Origin: Candidatus Solibacter sp.
GTDB taxonomy: Bacteria > Acidobacteriota > Terriglobia > Bryobacterales > Bryobacteraceae
Reading direction: 5' to 3'
Assembly: GCA_017883345.1 (NCBI GenBank)
Contig: JADGNT010000227.1
Location: forward strand, 1-7,527
DNA length: 7,527 nt
Part shown: in pieces, positions 1 to 6,295 of the stretch
Layout of the letters: each line of letters starts with the position of its first letter
How positions within the stretch are numbered: position 1 is the stretch's first letter
Position numbers and translations under genes: made by a program
The notes under the pieces: model-generated
The model's database searches: none
Told to the model about the DNA's origin: nothing
The model's input: the letters and a program-made list of their open reading frames with translations, nothing else

Positions 1-1
1 G

Positions 2-94
2 CATCCCGACCCGGTGATTCTCACAACAGATTCCGACTTCCGCATCTATCGCCGGCATAGCCGGCAGATGGTTCCCTGTGTGATGCCATCTTGA
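2..94 (+). CDS. PIN-domain protein, C-terminal fragment (window edge)
   Basis: The first readable frame runs 30 codons to a TGA and is open at the window's left edge, so only the C-terminus is seen. It contains VILTTDSDFRIYRR followed by a hydrophobic strand and a closing Pro. This is the typical end of PIN-domain ribonucleases: the Asp of TTDSDF lies in the last acidic motif that helps hold the metal, and the FRIYRRH...P ending is common in stand-alone PIN proteins annotated as VapC-like toxins. The partner antitoxin, if any, would lie upstream, outside the window. It converges with the histidine kinase, 85 bases away. It is not the same protein as the VapC at 6332-6745, whose C-terminus differs. 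The family call is fairly safe; the toxin role is inferred. Confidence 0.72.
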   Translation, partial: HPDPVILTTDSDFRIYRRHSRQMVPCVMPS

Positions 95-179
95 CTACTC
101 GCTACTCGACAAGCTTCATAAGCGGCCAATCATAGGTCTGACGGGTATTGGTTCAGGACGGCACAAGAACATTTGGCCA

Positions 180-2291
180 TTAGTTTTTTCCTTGAGCCCC
201 CGGGCGCAGAACCGAGGCGATCACGCCGGGGAGATCGGCGGCGTGGAAGGGCTTTTGCAGGAAGGCGAGAAAGCTGTTGGCGCCGACCACGCGGAGCGCC
301 TCGGATTCGCCGAAGCCGCTCATCAGCACCACTTTCACGTCCCGATGTTGTTGTTTCAGAGCGGCCAGCACCGCAGTGCCGCTCAAACCCGGCATGGACA
401 TGTCGAGCAGGACCACATCGATACGGTGCGGGTCCTCACCGTAAATGCGGAGCGCCTCGTCGCCGTCCCCGGCCACGAGCACGCGGTAGCCAGCCTCCTT
501 CAGAATCCGCGATGCGAGGCGGCGGATCATCGGTTCATCGTCCACTACGAGCACGGTTCCAACGCCAGAGGACTCGGCCGCGGCGGCGGTAACGCGGGGC
601 ACGGCCGGCCGGTCGCAAGCCGGCAGCAGGACGCGGAAGGTGGCGCCGGCGCCGGGAGCCGTATCGATCACAATGCCTCCGCCGAGCGTCTTGACCGCGC
701 CCGCTACGGCGGCCAAGCCGAGGCCGCGTCCGAAGAACTTGGTGGTGAAGAAGGGATCGAAGATGCGGGCTTTGGTGTCGGGGTTCATGCCGCAACCGGT
801 GTCCTGGACCTCAATCACGACGAACCGGCCGGCGCCGAGAAAGTCGCCGTTGATTCCGTTGCGTATGGTGGAGGCGGCGATCTCGCGCACCGCCGTGCGC
901 ACGGTGACGGACCCGGGAGTCTCCAGGCCGATGGCTTCGGCGGCATTGATGACCAGGTTAGTGACGATCTGTTCCACCAGGCTGGGGTCGGACTCCACTG
1001 CGGGCAGGTCCTGACCCAGCGCCAGCCGAAGTTCGACGTTCCTGGAAATCGCGGCGCGCAGCAGTCCGTTGATGTCCCTGGCGCAGCCGGAAATGTCCAC
1101 CATCCGGGAGAGAACCTGCCCTTTTCCGGCGTAGGCCAGGAGGCGGCGCGTCAGGCCGGCGGCGGTTTCGCCGGCATGGACGATCGCGTCCAGGCATTCG
1201 GCGTGCGCCGCCGGCACATGGCGCCGCAGCAGCGAGGCGTTGCCCAGCACGGCGGTGAGCAGGTTGTTGAAGTCGTGCGCGACCCCGCCGGCGAGCAAGG
1301 CGACGCTTTCGGCCTTCTGCGCATCATAGAGGAGCGCTTCCATGCGCTTGAACTCGGTCACATCGAGGAATCCGCCGACGGCTCCGCGAGACACGCCGTC
1401 CTCGCCGGTAAGGGGTACCACGTTGCCGAGCATATGGCGCCGGGTACCGTCCGGGAAAACCAGGTCGTAGCGGCAGTCATACACGGGTTCGCCGGTCCTG
1501 GCGGCGATGGCCACGGGGCGGTCCCGGTGGGGGATTTCCACCCCGTCTCTCTCCATGCGGGGAACATCCCCCGGTTGCGGTACTGCGTCGGACATGTTGG
1601 CGCCATTGGGCAGGCGCCGGAATTCGTACATCGTGCGGTTGCCGGTCATCTTGCGGCATTCCACGTCGTGCGCAATCACCACGGAGACCGGGACAGCGTC
1701 CATTATGGCTTCGATTTCATTGGCGCGGGCGCGCTCCCGGGCCTCGCTCTCGCGCAGCGCCTGTTCGGCTGCTTTTCGCTCCGTGATGTCGGTGACCATC
1801 ACGCAGACGCATGCCATTCCGTGCAGTTCGAGGCGCTGGAACGACAGATAGACCGGGACGCGAAGTCCGCCCGGTAGCAGCAAATGCGACTCCGCATGGG
1901 CACGCCCCTGCGCGGCGCGCGCCAACGCTCGTGAAAACGACGCCTTCTCCTCCGCGGCAAAGAAGTCCAAGACGAGAGATCCGATGACGCGATCGAGCGG
2001 GGCGCCAGCCATGGCGGCGAATTGCCGGTTGGCGAAAAGTACCAGACCATGGAGCGTCAGCGTCAGCGCACCTTCCGCCATCGCCTGGATCCACAGCCGG
2101 TAAGCTTCGTCCGCTCCCTTGAGGGAGTAGACACGGTCGCCATCGCCGCTGGACACGACGATGGCGTCCACTGCGCCGGTGCGCAGAGCGTGCACGGTTT
2201 CTTCGGCCTCAGCCAGCCGGCAATGCAACTCCCGGATCTGTTCCCGGAGTTCTGCTAGCGCCGCTGGTTCGATGATGGTCTGCATACTCAC
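180..2291 (-). CDS. Hybrid sensor histidine kinase, PAS-PAS-HisKA-HATPase-REC, last gene of the kai operon
   Basis: This 703-aa protein should sense a signal, autophosphorylate on His and pass the phosphate to its own receiver. Residues 8-38 are a predicted coiled coil, followed by a GAVDAIVV...VYSLKGAD linker, PAS1 (about 60-172, ending DITERK) and PAS2 (about 185-318, ending DVTEFKRME). The phosphoacceptor helix has GGVAHDFNNLL with His339. The ATPase domain has the N box (Asn445/Asn449), DTGCGM (497-502), FDPFFTTK (511-518) and GRGLGL (521-526). The receiver (about 578-698) has Asp584/Asp585, phosphoacceptor Asp630, Ser658 and Lys680, so all key residues are present. No membrane segment is seen, so it is cytosolic. 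The GTG start is preferred over the ATG two codons in, because GGAG lies 6 bases before the GTG. It starts 3 bases after the kaiB stop, so the two are co-translated. Unlike SasA it has no KaiB-like sensor domain. No DNA-binding output is present, so any output partner is elsewhere. Confidence 0.95.
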   Translation of the reverse strand: MSMQTIIEPAALAELREQIRELHCRLAEAEETVHALRTGAVDAIVVSSGDGDRVYSLKGADEAYRLWIQAMAEGALTLTLHGLVLFANRQFAAMAGAPLDRVIGSLVLDFFAAEEKASFSRALARAAQGRAHAESHLLLPGGLRVPVYLSFQRLELHGMACVCVMVTDITERKAAEQALRESEARERARANEIEAIMDAVPVSVVIAHDVECRKMTGNRTMYEFRRLPNGANMSDAVPQPGDVPRMERDGVEIPHRDRPVAIAARTGEPVYDCRYDLVFPDGTRRHMLGNVVPLTGEDGVSRGAVGGFLDVTEFKRMEALLYDAQKAESVALLAGGVAHDFNNLLTAVLGNASLLRRHVPAAHAECLDAIVHAGETAAGLTRRLLAYAGKGQVLSRMVDISGCARDINGLLRAAISRNVELRLALGQDLPAVESDPSLVEQIVTNLVINAAEAIGLETPGSVTVRTAVREIAASTIRNGINGDFLGAGRFVVIEVQDTGCGMNPDTKARIFDPFFTTKFFGRGLGLAAVAGAVKTLGGGIVIDTAPGAGATFRVLLPACDRPAVPRVTAAAAESSGVGTVLVVDDEPMIRRLASRILKEAGYRVLVAGDGDEALRIYGEDPHRIDVVLLDMSMPGLSGTAVLAALKQQHRDVKVVLMSGFGESEALRVVGANSFLAFLQKPFHAADLPGVIASVLRPGAQGKN

Positions 2292-2294
2292 GGG

Positions 2295-2648
2295 TTACTC
2301 CGGTGCCGGGCGGGGAATAATGTCCAAGCCGGCCAGCACGCGATTACGGTTGGCCAGGTCCCCGATCAACCGGCGCACGGGGAGCGGACCTTTCTTCACC
2401 AGCGTCGGCGCCACTACCACCTGCTCGGCGGCGAGTTGCCCGGCATGCTGATAAATGTCGATCACTTCCAGTTCATGGCGCCCCTGCAAGTGCTCCTCAC
2501 AGATGAGGCGGATATTCTGAATGGCCCGCAGCGAATTGGGAGTGGTGCCGGCGACAAACAACCGGAGGACGTAGTGCTGGTCCTTGGGTGCGCGGGCAAG
2601 CGCTCTTTCAAAGGACTCTGTGGCGTCCCCAGGAGTTTTGTCTTTCAC
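2295..2648 (-). CDS. kaiB: KaiB family protein
   Basis: This 117-aa protein belongs to the KaiB family, thioredoxin-like proteins without CXXC. In cyanobacteria KaiB switches fold and binds the KaiC CI ring. Visible marks are YVLRLFVAG (26-34, first strand), the NSLRAI helix start, EVIDIY (61-66), the cis-Pro segment APTLVKK (80-86), RRLIGDL (92-98) and LAGLDI (105-110). It is slightly longer than cyanobacterial KaiB (about 102 aa), owing to an N-terminal FERALARA-type extension that I recall from other non-cyanobacterial KaiB. The start is the GTG at 2648: a strong GGGAGGT lies 8 bases upstream, and the GTG overlaps the stop of the preceding 36-codon ORF. The frame is open further upstream to 2723, but that extension is low-complexity and unlike KaiB. 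The kinase gene follows after 3 bases. The family call is firm; whether it acts in a clock, a timer or a stress response cannot be told. Confidence 0.93.
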   Translation of the reverse strand: MKDKTPGDATESFERALARAPKDQHYVLRLFVAGTTPNSLRAIQNIRLICEEHLQGRHELEVIDIYQHAGQLAAEQVVVAPTLVKKGPLPVRRLIGDLANRNRVLAGLDIIPRPAPE

Positions 2649-2755
2649 GCGCGACGACCTCCCGCAGGTTCCGGGAGCAGCGGCGCCGTCGTCTGCCCGG
2701 CCACGTCCAGGCGGAACTCCCACCCGGCGGGCGGCTTCCGGGACTGCTGCTTCAT
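2645..2755 (-). CDS. 36-codon coupled ORF, probable internally deleted KaiB copy
   Basis: This ORF is wedged between kaiC and kaiB. Its ATG overlaps the kaiC TGA (ATGA) and its own TGA overlaps the kaiB GTG (GTGA). A GGGAG lies 7 bases before the ATG, so it is probably translated. Residues 12-22, WEFRLDVAGQT, align with residues 26-36 of the neighbouring KaiB, YVLRLFVAGTT, with 6 of 11 identical: the first beta strand of the KaiB fold. After that the sequence turns to a short Pro/Gly/Arg tail with no further KaiB motifs. The simplest reading is a tandem first kaiB that lost most of its middle while keeping both coupling junctions. Alternatives are a short leader peptide that carries the kaiB ribosome-binding site, or chance similarity. 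Too short to fold as KaiB. Confidence 0.5.
   Translation of the reverse strand: MKQQSRKPPAGWEFRLDVAGQTTAPLLPEPAGGRRA
2657..2663 (-). promoter_or_regulatory. Strong Shine-Dalgarno for kaiB
   Basis: GGGAGGT on the minus strand lies 8 bases before the GTG at 2648, inside the last codons of the 36-codon ORF. It is the strongest ribosome-binding site seen in the operon. It fixes the kaiB start at GTG, and its location implies that ribosomes finishing the small ORF can help open or reinitiate kaiB. Confidence 0.7.
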
Positions 2756-4521
2756 ACCTTGGCTCCCTTATCGCGTTTCGCCTTCCCGCCGGCGGCGCTC
2801 GCGTCGGCCGAACGGCTGCGCACCATCAGCTCCCGGTCCTCGCCTTTTTGCCGCAACTGCGCGGCGCTCTGCCGGCTGAACTGCCGCCACTCCTGCTCTT
2901 CGGTAGCCAACTCCAACCGCAGGGCGTCTATCTGCGCCTCCAGGGCTTTGTGCTGGCGCTCGAAGGCGAGTTGTCTGCGATCCAATTCCTGCTGCATCAG
3001 CAGGTCCACCGAAGCATCGCGCGCCTCCTGGGCGCGGCGCGCCGACCCGGTCAGAACGCCGGCTTCGCCGAGGTACGCTTGCTGCAGTTGCACGCCCCGG
3101 GCGGTCAACAGGAACTCCCGCACCTGATTGGAGTGCGCGAGACCGCGGGCTTTAAGAACGTTCAGCACGCGGTTGCGCTCGCCGTTGGTCTCGATGTTTT
3201 GCAGGTGCAGCCAGCAATCGACCAGAGACGAAATGTGCGCCGCACTTTGTCCCTGGGCATCGTCGCCCTGGGTCAGGGTGGTCATCATGGCGGTGATTCG
3301 CTGCGCTTTCAGCATGTCGACCAGCCGCAACAACATAGTTTGCGTCTCCGAAAGCGAACCGCCTTGCGCGAGTGCCGTGACCGGGTCCAACACTACCAGG
3401 CGCGGGCGGAACTGGGCGAGCACACGATGCATCCTGACGAGGTGCATTTCCAGCCCGACGGCGGTGGGCCTCTCCGCATGAAAGCGCAGGAGTCCTTTGG
3501 CGATCCACGGCTCCAGGTCGATGCCGATGGAGCGCATATTCCGCGCCACCTGGCTCTCCGACTCCTGGAACGCAAAGAAGACGCAAGGTTCGCCGCGCGC
3601 GCACGCGGCGTCCAGGAAGTGGGCGGCGAGACTGGTCTTTCCGGTACCCGCACTCCCCGAAACCAGGACGGTACCGCCCCGGTAGTAGCCCTTGCCGCCA
3701 AGCATCTCATCGAGCGCCGGGACCCCGGCGGAAATCCGTTCGGTGGATGCCGTGTGCTGCAACGCCGCCGAGGTGACGGGCATGATGGAAATGCCGTCCC
3801 GATCGATCAGGAACGGGTAGTCGTTGGTGCCGTGGGTGGACCCGCGGTACTTCATCACGCGCAAGCGGCGGGTAAAAATCTCCTCCTGGACGCGGTGATC
3901 GAGGACGATCACGCAGTCGGAGATGTACTCCTCCAGACCATGCCGGGTCAGAGTGCCTACGCCCTTTTCCGCCGTCACGATGGTGGTGAGCCCGCGGTCC
4001 TTCAACCAGCGGAAAAGACGCCGCATCTCGGACCGTAGGATGGCTTCGTTGGGCAGGCCGGCGAAGAGGGATTCCAGGCTGTCGAGCACCACTCGTTTGG
4101 CGCCGATTGTGTCCACCGCATGAGCCAGACGCACGAACAGGCCTTCCAGGTCGTACTCGCCGGTCTCCTCCACCTGGCCGCGGTCGAGCAAAACGTAGTC
4201 GATGACCAGTTTCTTCTCCGCCACCAGGGCGCGGACGTCGAAGCCGATGGAGGCTACATTGCTGGCCAGTTCCTCGGGCGTTTCTTCAAAGGAGATACAG
4301 ACCCCGGCCTCGCCAAACTGGGTGGCGCCGCGAACCAGGAATTCCATTCCCAGCAGGGTTTTGCCGCAACCGGCGCCGCCGCACACCAGGGTGGTTCTGC
4401 CTTTGGGCAAACCGCCGACAGTGATTTCATCCAAACCGGAAACCCCGGTAGGAGTTTTTGGCAAAGAATTCAGGACCGGTACAGCGCCGTCCTTGCGATG
4501 TGCCACGATAGGCTTTCTCAT
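2752..4521 (-). CDS. kaiC: KaiC family double-domain RecA-like ATPase with C-terminal coiled coil
   Basis: This 589-aa KaiC homologue is an ATPase that in cyanobacteria forms hexamers and autophosphorylates. CI has Walker A GGAGCGKT (48-55), catalytic FEET with Glu79/Glu80, and Walker B ending Asp147. CII has Walker A GSAGTGKT (289-296), FQES with Gln319/Glu320, and Walker B VVLDP with Asp379. The phosphosite region reads AHISSLVD: Ser431/Ser432 fall exactly where Synechococcus KaiC has S431/T432, and Ser426 aligns with T426. After the CII domain, about 494-560 is a long Glu/Arg/Gln-rich coiled coil with a basic KAKRDKGAKV tail, replacing the short KaiA-binding tail (cyanobacterial KaiC is about 519 aa). 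The ATG at 4521 was chosen because it puts motif numbering in register with known KaiC and has an AGGG just upstream. An in-frame TTG at 4584 has no visible ribosome-binding site. It is the first gene of the operon; its stop overlaps the next ATG. No kaiA is present. Confidence 0.94.
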   Translation of the reverse strand: MRKPIVAHRKDGAVPVLNSLPKTPTGVSGLDEITVGGLPKGRTTLVCGGAGCGKTLLGMEFLVRGATQFGEAGVCISFEETPEELASNVASIGFDVRALVAEKKLVIDYVLLDRGQVEETGEYDLEGLFVRLAHAVDTIGAKRVVLDSLESLFAGLPNEAILRSEMRRLFRWLKDRGLTTIVTAEKGVGTLTRHGLEEYISDCVIVLDHRVQEEIFTRRLRVMKYRGSTHGTNDYPFLIDRDGISIMPVTSAALQHTASTERISAGVPALDEMLGGKGYYRGGTVLVSGSAGTGKTSLAAHFLDAACARGEPCVFFAFQESESQVARNMRSIGIDLEPWIAKGLLRFHAERPTAVGLEMHLVRMHRVLAQFRPRLVVLDPVTALAQGGSLSETQTMLLRLVDMLKAQRITAMMTTLTQGDDAQGQSAAHISSLVDCWLHLQNIETNGERNRVLNVLKARGLAHSNQVREFLLTARGVQLQQAYLGEAGVLTGSARRAQEARDASVDLLMQQELDRRQLAFERQHKALEAQIDALRLELATEEQEWRQFSRQSAAQLRQKGEDRELMVRSRSADASAAGGKAKRDKGAKV

Positions 4522-4658
4522 GGGTACCCTGTTTTCGTTGCGGACAATTTCCGACGGAATAATAGTACTACCTAACGCGCTCAAACTAAACCGTAAACCA
4601 GTCTAACAAGACCTTAAAATACTATTGAACTGGGTCCGAAGCTACGAAGCGGACGCAC
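4522..4658 (-). promoter_or_regulatory. AT-rich kaiC leader, likely operon promoter region
   Basis: The stretch before kaiC, clearest at about 4555-4630, is far richer in A and T than the rest of the window and is the only sizeable gap upstream of the operon, so the promoter should lie here. On the minus strand a TATTAT (4559-4564) resembles a -10 box, but no good -35 sits 16-18 bases before it. A 7-base tandem repeat, GGTTTA twice (4587-4592 and 4594-4599), lies just upstream and could be an operator. No promoter element is certain. Confidence 0.35.
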
Positions 4659-4693
4659 AAGGCGGAGCCTTATGCCACGCACAGCTCCGCCTT
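4659..4693 (-). terminator. Perfect 10-bp hairpin downstream of the nucleoside hydrolase
   Basis: AAGGCGGAGC (4659-4668) and GCTCCGCCTT (4684-4693) are exact reverse complements around a 15-base loop. The hairpin begins about 40 bases past the nucleoside hydrolase stop and precedes the kaiC leader, which fits transcript ending or 3'-end protection. No T-tract follows on either strand, so it is not a classical intrinsic terminator. ACGCACA occurs both just left of the stem (4653-4659) and at the loop's end (4677-4683), and GTGCGT at 4703-4708 could add six outer pairs with the former. Confidence 0.4.
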
Positions 4694-4733
4694 AATTTGA
4701 TGGTGCGTACGGTGGTAGAAGATCTCAGAATTC

Positions 4734-5687
4734 TTATGGTTTTTTTGGTGGGGGGCGGAAGCGCTGGACGCGGCCGACCGGCTTGGTGCTGGCGGTTTCG
4801 GCGTAGATCTGCTGGATGCGATCTTTCTGCGCGGGATCGGCGATCAGGGTCCGGTGCTTGCCGCCGGGCGCGGGGGCGAGGCGGAAGCGGCCGTCGTCGG
4901 CCACGATGACGGTTCCGGGGCCGGAGATGCTGAAGTAATTCTCCTGTGGGCGGACGGCGTAGAGGGCGGCGGCCATGGCGACGGCGGGGGCATCGTAGGG
5001 CATGGGGCGGTAGGCGCGATAGGCCGCCACCAGGGGGTGCGCCTCCGACCAGGCGAAATCCTTGTCGATGCTGGCGCCGGGAAAGGGCACGGCGTCGCCG
5101 ATGTCGCTGGTGGCGACCACGATCGCGGTAGGCCATTCGGCGAACAGACGCCTGGCGGCGGGGATGTCGCTCATGGTGAGCGCGTCGGCCGCCACCACGA
5201 GGGTACGCACTTTTTGGGCGATCGACGGCGGGGCGCCGGGGAGCGCCAGGACCCGAGCGAGGTTGGTGGCGGGACCGGTGAGCACGACGACGGCATTCTG
5301 GTCGAACTGCGCGGAGAGCGCGTTGCGGATGAGCGCCACGGGATCGGCGGTATCGTTCATCTTGACGATAGTGCGGGGATACTTTGCATTGCCGGCGACG
5401 GCCTCGAGCATCGGCGTCGTGGCGGCCATGTTGCCGGCGAGCGAGAGGCCGATCGGCATGGCGGGGGCAAAGGGCCCGGGTTCGCCGGTGTAGAAGCGGA
5501 CCAGCACGTCGGCGAAGATGGCGGCGTTGAGGCTGCTCTTGGTGGTGCTGACGGAGAGCACGCGCGATTCGTTCCTGCCCTGGAAGCCGAAGAGCATGGC
5601 GAGCGCCAGGGCGTCGTCAATGGTGTTGCCGAGGTCGGCATCGAAGACGATGCCCACGGGCGGTTTTCCCGGCGATTGAAACTGCAT
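4734..5687 (-). CDS. Divergent inosine/uridine-type nucleoside hydrolase family protein
   Basis: This 317-aa protein belongs to the family that splits the N-glycosidic bond of ribonucleosides using a bound calcium ion. The signature is VFDADLGNTIDDALAL: Asp16, Asp18, Asp24 and Asp25 match the Ca/ribose-binding cluster, in the GNxIDD variant that I recall from a bacterial subgroup. TGPATNLA (137-144) is the second hallmark and YDAPAVAMA (231-239) the C-terminal metal motif with Asp232. Two departures from the Crithidia enzyme are visible: the His before that Asp (His241 there) is Tyr231, and the segment carrying Glu166 and Asn168 is missing, the chain passing directly from LVVAADALTMS to DIPAARRLFAEWP. 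Activity or substrate may therefore differ. No signal peptide or membrane segment is seen. The ATG has AGGA 7 bases upstream. It follows the lysozyme gene by 40 bases with no terminator between, so the two are probably one transcript. Confidence 0.85.
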   Translation of the reverse strand: MQFQSPGKPPVGIVFDADLGNTIDDALALAMLFGFQGRNESRVLSVSTTKSSLNAAIFADVLVRFYTGEPGPFAPAMPIGLSLAGNMAATTPMLEAVAGNAKYPRTIVKMNDTADPVALIRNALSAQFDQNAVVVLTGPATNLARVLALPGAPPSIAQKVRTLVVAADALTMSDIPAARRLFAEWPTAIVVATSDIGDAVPFPGASIDKDFAWSEAHPLVAAYRAYRPMPYDAPAVAMAAALYAVRPQENYFSISGPGTVIVADDGRFRLAPAPGGKHRTLIADPAQKDRIQQIYAETASTKPVGRVQRFRPPPKKP

Positions 5688-5727
5688 AGGCGTTTCCTAG
5701 ACTCGCGGCCTCCAGAACGGTTCGCCG

Positions 5728-6270
5728 CTACCCTGCCGCCTGGAGGAACAGGGCGGCGGTCTGCTGGTTGCGGGCCTCGCCGATTCCCTGGCGATGGCAT
5801 TGGGCGGCGGCGGCGTCCCACTGGCCGGCATTGACGGCGACCAGCATGTTGTGGAATTTCATCAAGCCGCCGATGCCGAGGTTGAAGGCCATATCGAAGA
5901 GCGCTTCCTGGGCGGGTTCGGGATACGTGTTCCACTTGGGAAGCGCGGCGGCGAGCGATGTTTCGAAGCTGGTGACATCGGCCGCGATCAGCGCGTCGAT
6001 ATCGGAAGCCGCCATACGGCACTCGGTGAGGGGGGCGTAGGCTGTGGCGACGAGGCCTTTCTGGGCGGCGGCGACGCTGGCGTAGTCGGTCTGGATTTCG
6101 GCGGTGGTGGCGGGGCGGCCATCGATGGACCACCTCAGCGTGAGCGCGAGGGCGGGAGTCTCGATGGCATGACCGACGCCGATGGTGACTTTGCCGCCGG
6201 TGCAGAGGTACATGTAGGGCTCGCAGCCTTCAAAACTCCCGAGGCGGGGGATGACGAGTGAGGGATCCAT
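5728..6270 (-). CDS. T4-type (GH24) lysozyme-like muramidase
   Basis: This protein of about 180 aa resembles phage T4 lysozyme, which cleaves the MurNAc-GlcNAc bond of peptidoglycan. The N-terminal FEGCEPYMYLCTGGKVTIGV aligns with the T4 catalytic region at exact spacing: Glu14 for Glu11, Cys23 for Asp20, Thr29 for Thr26 and His34 for His31. The C-terminal half has the lysozyme core pattern EALFDMAFNLGIGG (122-135), then a Trp-Asp-Ala-Ala-Ala helix and Arg-Asn-Gln-Gln. Asp20 of T4 is replaced by Cys; in T4 engineered Asp20Cys is known to keep much activity, so the enzyme need not be dead. There is no signal peptide, as in many phage endolysins, and no holin or phage structural gene nearby. 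The ATG at 6270 fits the T4 N-terminus; a GTG at 6291 in frame would add seven residues, and neither has a clear Shine-Dalgarno. The nucleoside hydrolase follows. Confidence 0.82.
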   Translation of the reverse strand: MDPSLVIPRLGSFEGCEPYMYLCTGGKVTIGVGHAIETPALALTLRWSIDGRPATTAEIQTDYASVAAAQKGLVATAYAPLTECRMAASDIDALIAADVTSFETSLAAALPKWNTYPEPAQEALFDMAFNLGIGGLMKFHNMLVAVNAGQWDAAAAQCHRQGIGEARNQQTAALFLQAAG

Positions 6271-6295
6271 AAGTGTTGACCAACTTATCACAGAT

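Noticed and set aside
124..189. Possible terminator in the convergent gap, with GGCCAA/TTGGCC and a run of six T
   Set aside because: The inverted repeat is only 6 bp with a loop of over 40 bases and the T-run is not directly behind a stem, so no terminator can be claimed.
192..1877. A 561-codon open frame on the plus strand opposite the histidine kinase
   Set aside because: It lies wholly antisense to a kinase with all its catalytic motifs. Its translation is rich in Gly, His and Ala with no recognisable domain, as expected from high-GC codon bias on the opposite strand.
2649..2723. Longer KaiB start in the same frame
   Set aside because: The added residues are Gly/Arg/Ala-rich and unlike KaiB, and they are the out-of-frame reading of the small ORF. 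The GTG at 2648 has a strong ribosome-binding site.
2584..4038. A 484-codon open frame on the plus strand opposite kaiC, kaiB and the small ORF
   Set aside because: It crosses gene boundaries of a well-supported operon and shows no domain. The KaiC and KaiB motifs on the other strand explain the reading frame.
4522..4584. N-terminal extension of KaiC from a TTG codon
   Set aside because: No ribosome-binding site precedes the TTG, and the extra 21 residues shift KaiC motif numbering away from the family. The ATG at 4521 fits better.
4854..5834. A 326-codon plus-strand open frame opposite the nucleoside hydrolase
   Set aside because: It is Gly/His/Glu-rich without domains and antisense to a gene with clear family motifs.
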